Assembly (NCBI GenBank): GCA_964511495.1
Contig: CAZEFT010000001.1
Coordinates: 186,001-250,000, forward strand
Direction of reading: 5' to 3'
DNA from: Litorimonas sp964511495
GTDB lineage: Bacteria > Pseudomonadota > Alphaproteobacteria > Caulobacterales > Maricaulaceae
Length of the DNA: 64,000 nucleotides
The notes beneath the pieces were generated by a model. The model did no database searches. It saw only the letters and a list, made by a program, of their open reading frames with translations, and was not told the origin of the DNA. The position numbers were made by a program, and so were the translations under genes. Of the stretch, positions 62,837-64,000 are shown in pieces; the first letter of the stretch is position 1, and the number at the start of each line of letters is the position of its first letter.

Positions 62837-64000
62837 ATGACAGACCAGAGTAAAATTCGTAACTTTTCCATTGTGGCTCATATTGACCACGGAAAATCCA
62901 CGCTTGCCGATCGCCTCATCTCCTATACGGGCGGATTAAGTGACCGTGAAATGAGCGAGCAAGTGCTCGATAATATGGATATTGAAAAAGAACGCGGCAT
63001 CACAATCAAAGCCCAAACGGTCCGGTTGGAATATAAAGCCAAAGACGGCGAGACCTATACCCTCAACCTGATGGACACACCCGGTCACGTTGATTTTGCC
63101 TACGAAGTTTCGCGGAGCCTCTCCGCTTGCGAAGGCTCCATTCTGGTGGTTGATGCCTCCCAAGGGGTGGAGGCGCAAACACTCGCCAATGTTTATCAGG
63201 CGATTGAGCATGACCATGAAATTATCCCTGTCCTGAACAAGATTGATCTGCCCGCAGCAGAGCCGGACCGTGTCAAACAACAAATCGAAGACGTGATTGG
63301 TTTGGACGCCTCTGACGCCGTGGAATGTTCAGCTAAATCAGGCCTTGGCATTGAAGAGGTTCTGGAAGCCATTGCCATGCGCTTGCCGCCCCCCGAAGAA
63401 GCAGACCCGAAGGCCCCGCTCAAGGCCATGCTCGTCGATGCGTGGTATGACACTTATATGGGCGTGGTCGTTCTCTTCCGCGTCATTGAAGGCACAATTT
63501 CCAAAGGCATGCGCATTCGCACCATGAATACGGGCGCGAGCTATACGGTTGATAAGGTCGGGGCCTTTCTGCCCAAAGCCACGGATATGCCGAGCCTCGG
63601 CCCGGGCGAAGTCGGATTTTTTACCGGCTCCATCAAAGAAGTCGCCGATGCCGCTGTGGGCGATACGATTACCGAAGATAAACGCCCGACAGAGACGCCC
63701 CTGCCCGGATTTAAACCGGCCCAGCCCGTGGTCTTTTGTGGCATCTTCCCCGTCGATGCGGCGGATTTCGAAGACCTGCGCGCCGCCATGGGACGCTTGC
63801 GTCTGAATGATGCGAGCTTCTCTTATGAGATGGAAACCTCTGCTGCGCTCGGCTTTGGTTTTCGCTGTGGTTTCCTCGGCTTGCTCCATTTGGAAATCAT
63901 TCAGGAACGGCTGGAACGCGAATTTGATCTCGACCTGATCACGACGGCGCCGTCTGTTGTTTATACATTATCCATGCGCGATGGCACGGAACGCCAACTT
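62837..64000 (+). CDS. lepA: Elongation factor 4 (LepA), 3' truncated by window edge
   Basis: 388 codons to the window end, no stop. G1 AHIDHGKST, switch II DTPGH and NKID (G4) define a translational GTPase; RNFSIVAHIDHGKSTLADR plus GFRCGFLGLLHLEI are LepA specific. It promotes back-translocation and efficient initiation under ionic stress. The ATG at 62837 lies close to the katG divergent promoter. Confidence 0.97.
   Translation, partial: MTDQSKIRNFSIVAHIDHGKSTLADRLISYTGGLSDREMSEQVLDNMDIEKERGITIKAQTVRLEYKAKDGETYTLNLMDTPGHVDFAYEVSRSLSACEGSILVVDASQGVEAQTLANVYQAIEHDHEIIPVLNKIDLPAAEPDRVKQQIEDVIGLDASDAVECSAKSGLGIEEVLEAIAMRLPPPEEADPKAPLKAMLVDAWYDTYMGVVVLFRVIEGTISKGMRIRTMNTGASYTVDKVGAFLPKATDMPSLGPGEVGFFTGSIKEVADAAVGDTITEDKRPTETPLPGFKPAQPVVFCGIFPVDAADFEDLRAAMGRLRLNDASFSYEMETSAALGFGFRCGFLGLLHLEIIQERLEREFDLDLITTAPSVVYTLSMRDGTERQL

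Noticed and set aside
63338..63889. 183-aa minus-strand open frame over lepA
   Set aside because: Shadow of the long lepA frame, which is clearly coding to the window end.

Overview
The window is a chromosomal segment of about mid-range GC from an alphaproteobacterium, most likely a marine member of the Hyphomonadaceae/Maricaulales type. The indicators are a Caulobacter/Xanthomonas-type TonB receptor locus with tryptophan-halogenase-like genes, GapR (DUF2312), a FYDLN-acid protein next to aroA-cmk, COQ9, split pntA1/pntA2, RegB/RegA with a SCO protein, EipA (DUF1134) and a DUF1523 protein. The family-level placement is inference. No insertion sequence, prophage or CRISPR array is visible.

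Layout. 0-10.6 kb is a carbohydrate-uptake locus: the end of a TonB-dependent receptor, two convergent flavin-dependent halogenase-like genes, then an overlapping lipoprotein operon (GH97 alpha-glucosidase, esterase-family hydrolase, GH13 alpha-amylase) ending with a DUF6445-like protein that has an HxD...H iron-site pattern. 10.7-13.6 kb holds tRNA-Ala(GGC), a FYDLN zinc-ribbon protein, aroA and cmk. 13.7-21.1 kb is a tightly packed seven-gene operon of largely unknown function (coiled-coil protein, unknown protein, AAA+ ATPase, polytopic membrane protein, unknown protein, small membrane protein, DUF1523 protein). It is the best candidate here for an undescribed molecular machine. 21-30 kb is housekeeping and mixed: SDR, two YdcH-like small proteins, a small GGDEF protein, purEK, COQ9, a NatAB-type ABC exporter, DUF3008, an alpha/beta hydrolase and a secreted CC0125-like protein. 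30-34 kb is the pnt transhydrogenase operon, with an unexpected lipoprotein gene inside it.

34-43 kb carries an orphan sigma-54 response regulator, an outer-membrane barrel, a GH10 xylanase lipoprotein, a THUMP RNA methyltransferase, an EF-hand protein, GapR, a HIG1-like twin-TM protein and a PduO-type cobalamin adenosyltransferase. 43-46 kb is the redox control set SCO / RegB / RegA. 47-52 kb is tRNA-Met and a branched-chain 2-oxoacid dehydrogenase operon (E1alpha, E1beta, E2) with a divergent Lrp-type regulator. 52-53.7 kb encodes an unusual fusion of a compact, degenerate aspartokinase-like domain with homoserine dehydrogenase. 54-64 kb has EipA, OxyR (Cys199/Cys208), a PLDc_N small membrane protein, a DUF2959 lipoprotein, a two-component system whose kinase carries a plant-type ethylene-binding transmembrane domain, KatG, and the start of lepA.

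How the parts work together: glycan import and lipoprotein glycosidases at the left end; redox and respiration control in the middle (pnt, SCO-RegBA); oxidative-stress defence at the right end (OxyR-KatG), with the ethylene-receptor-like sensor system lying between oxyR and katG.
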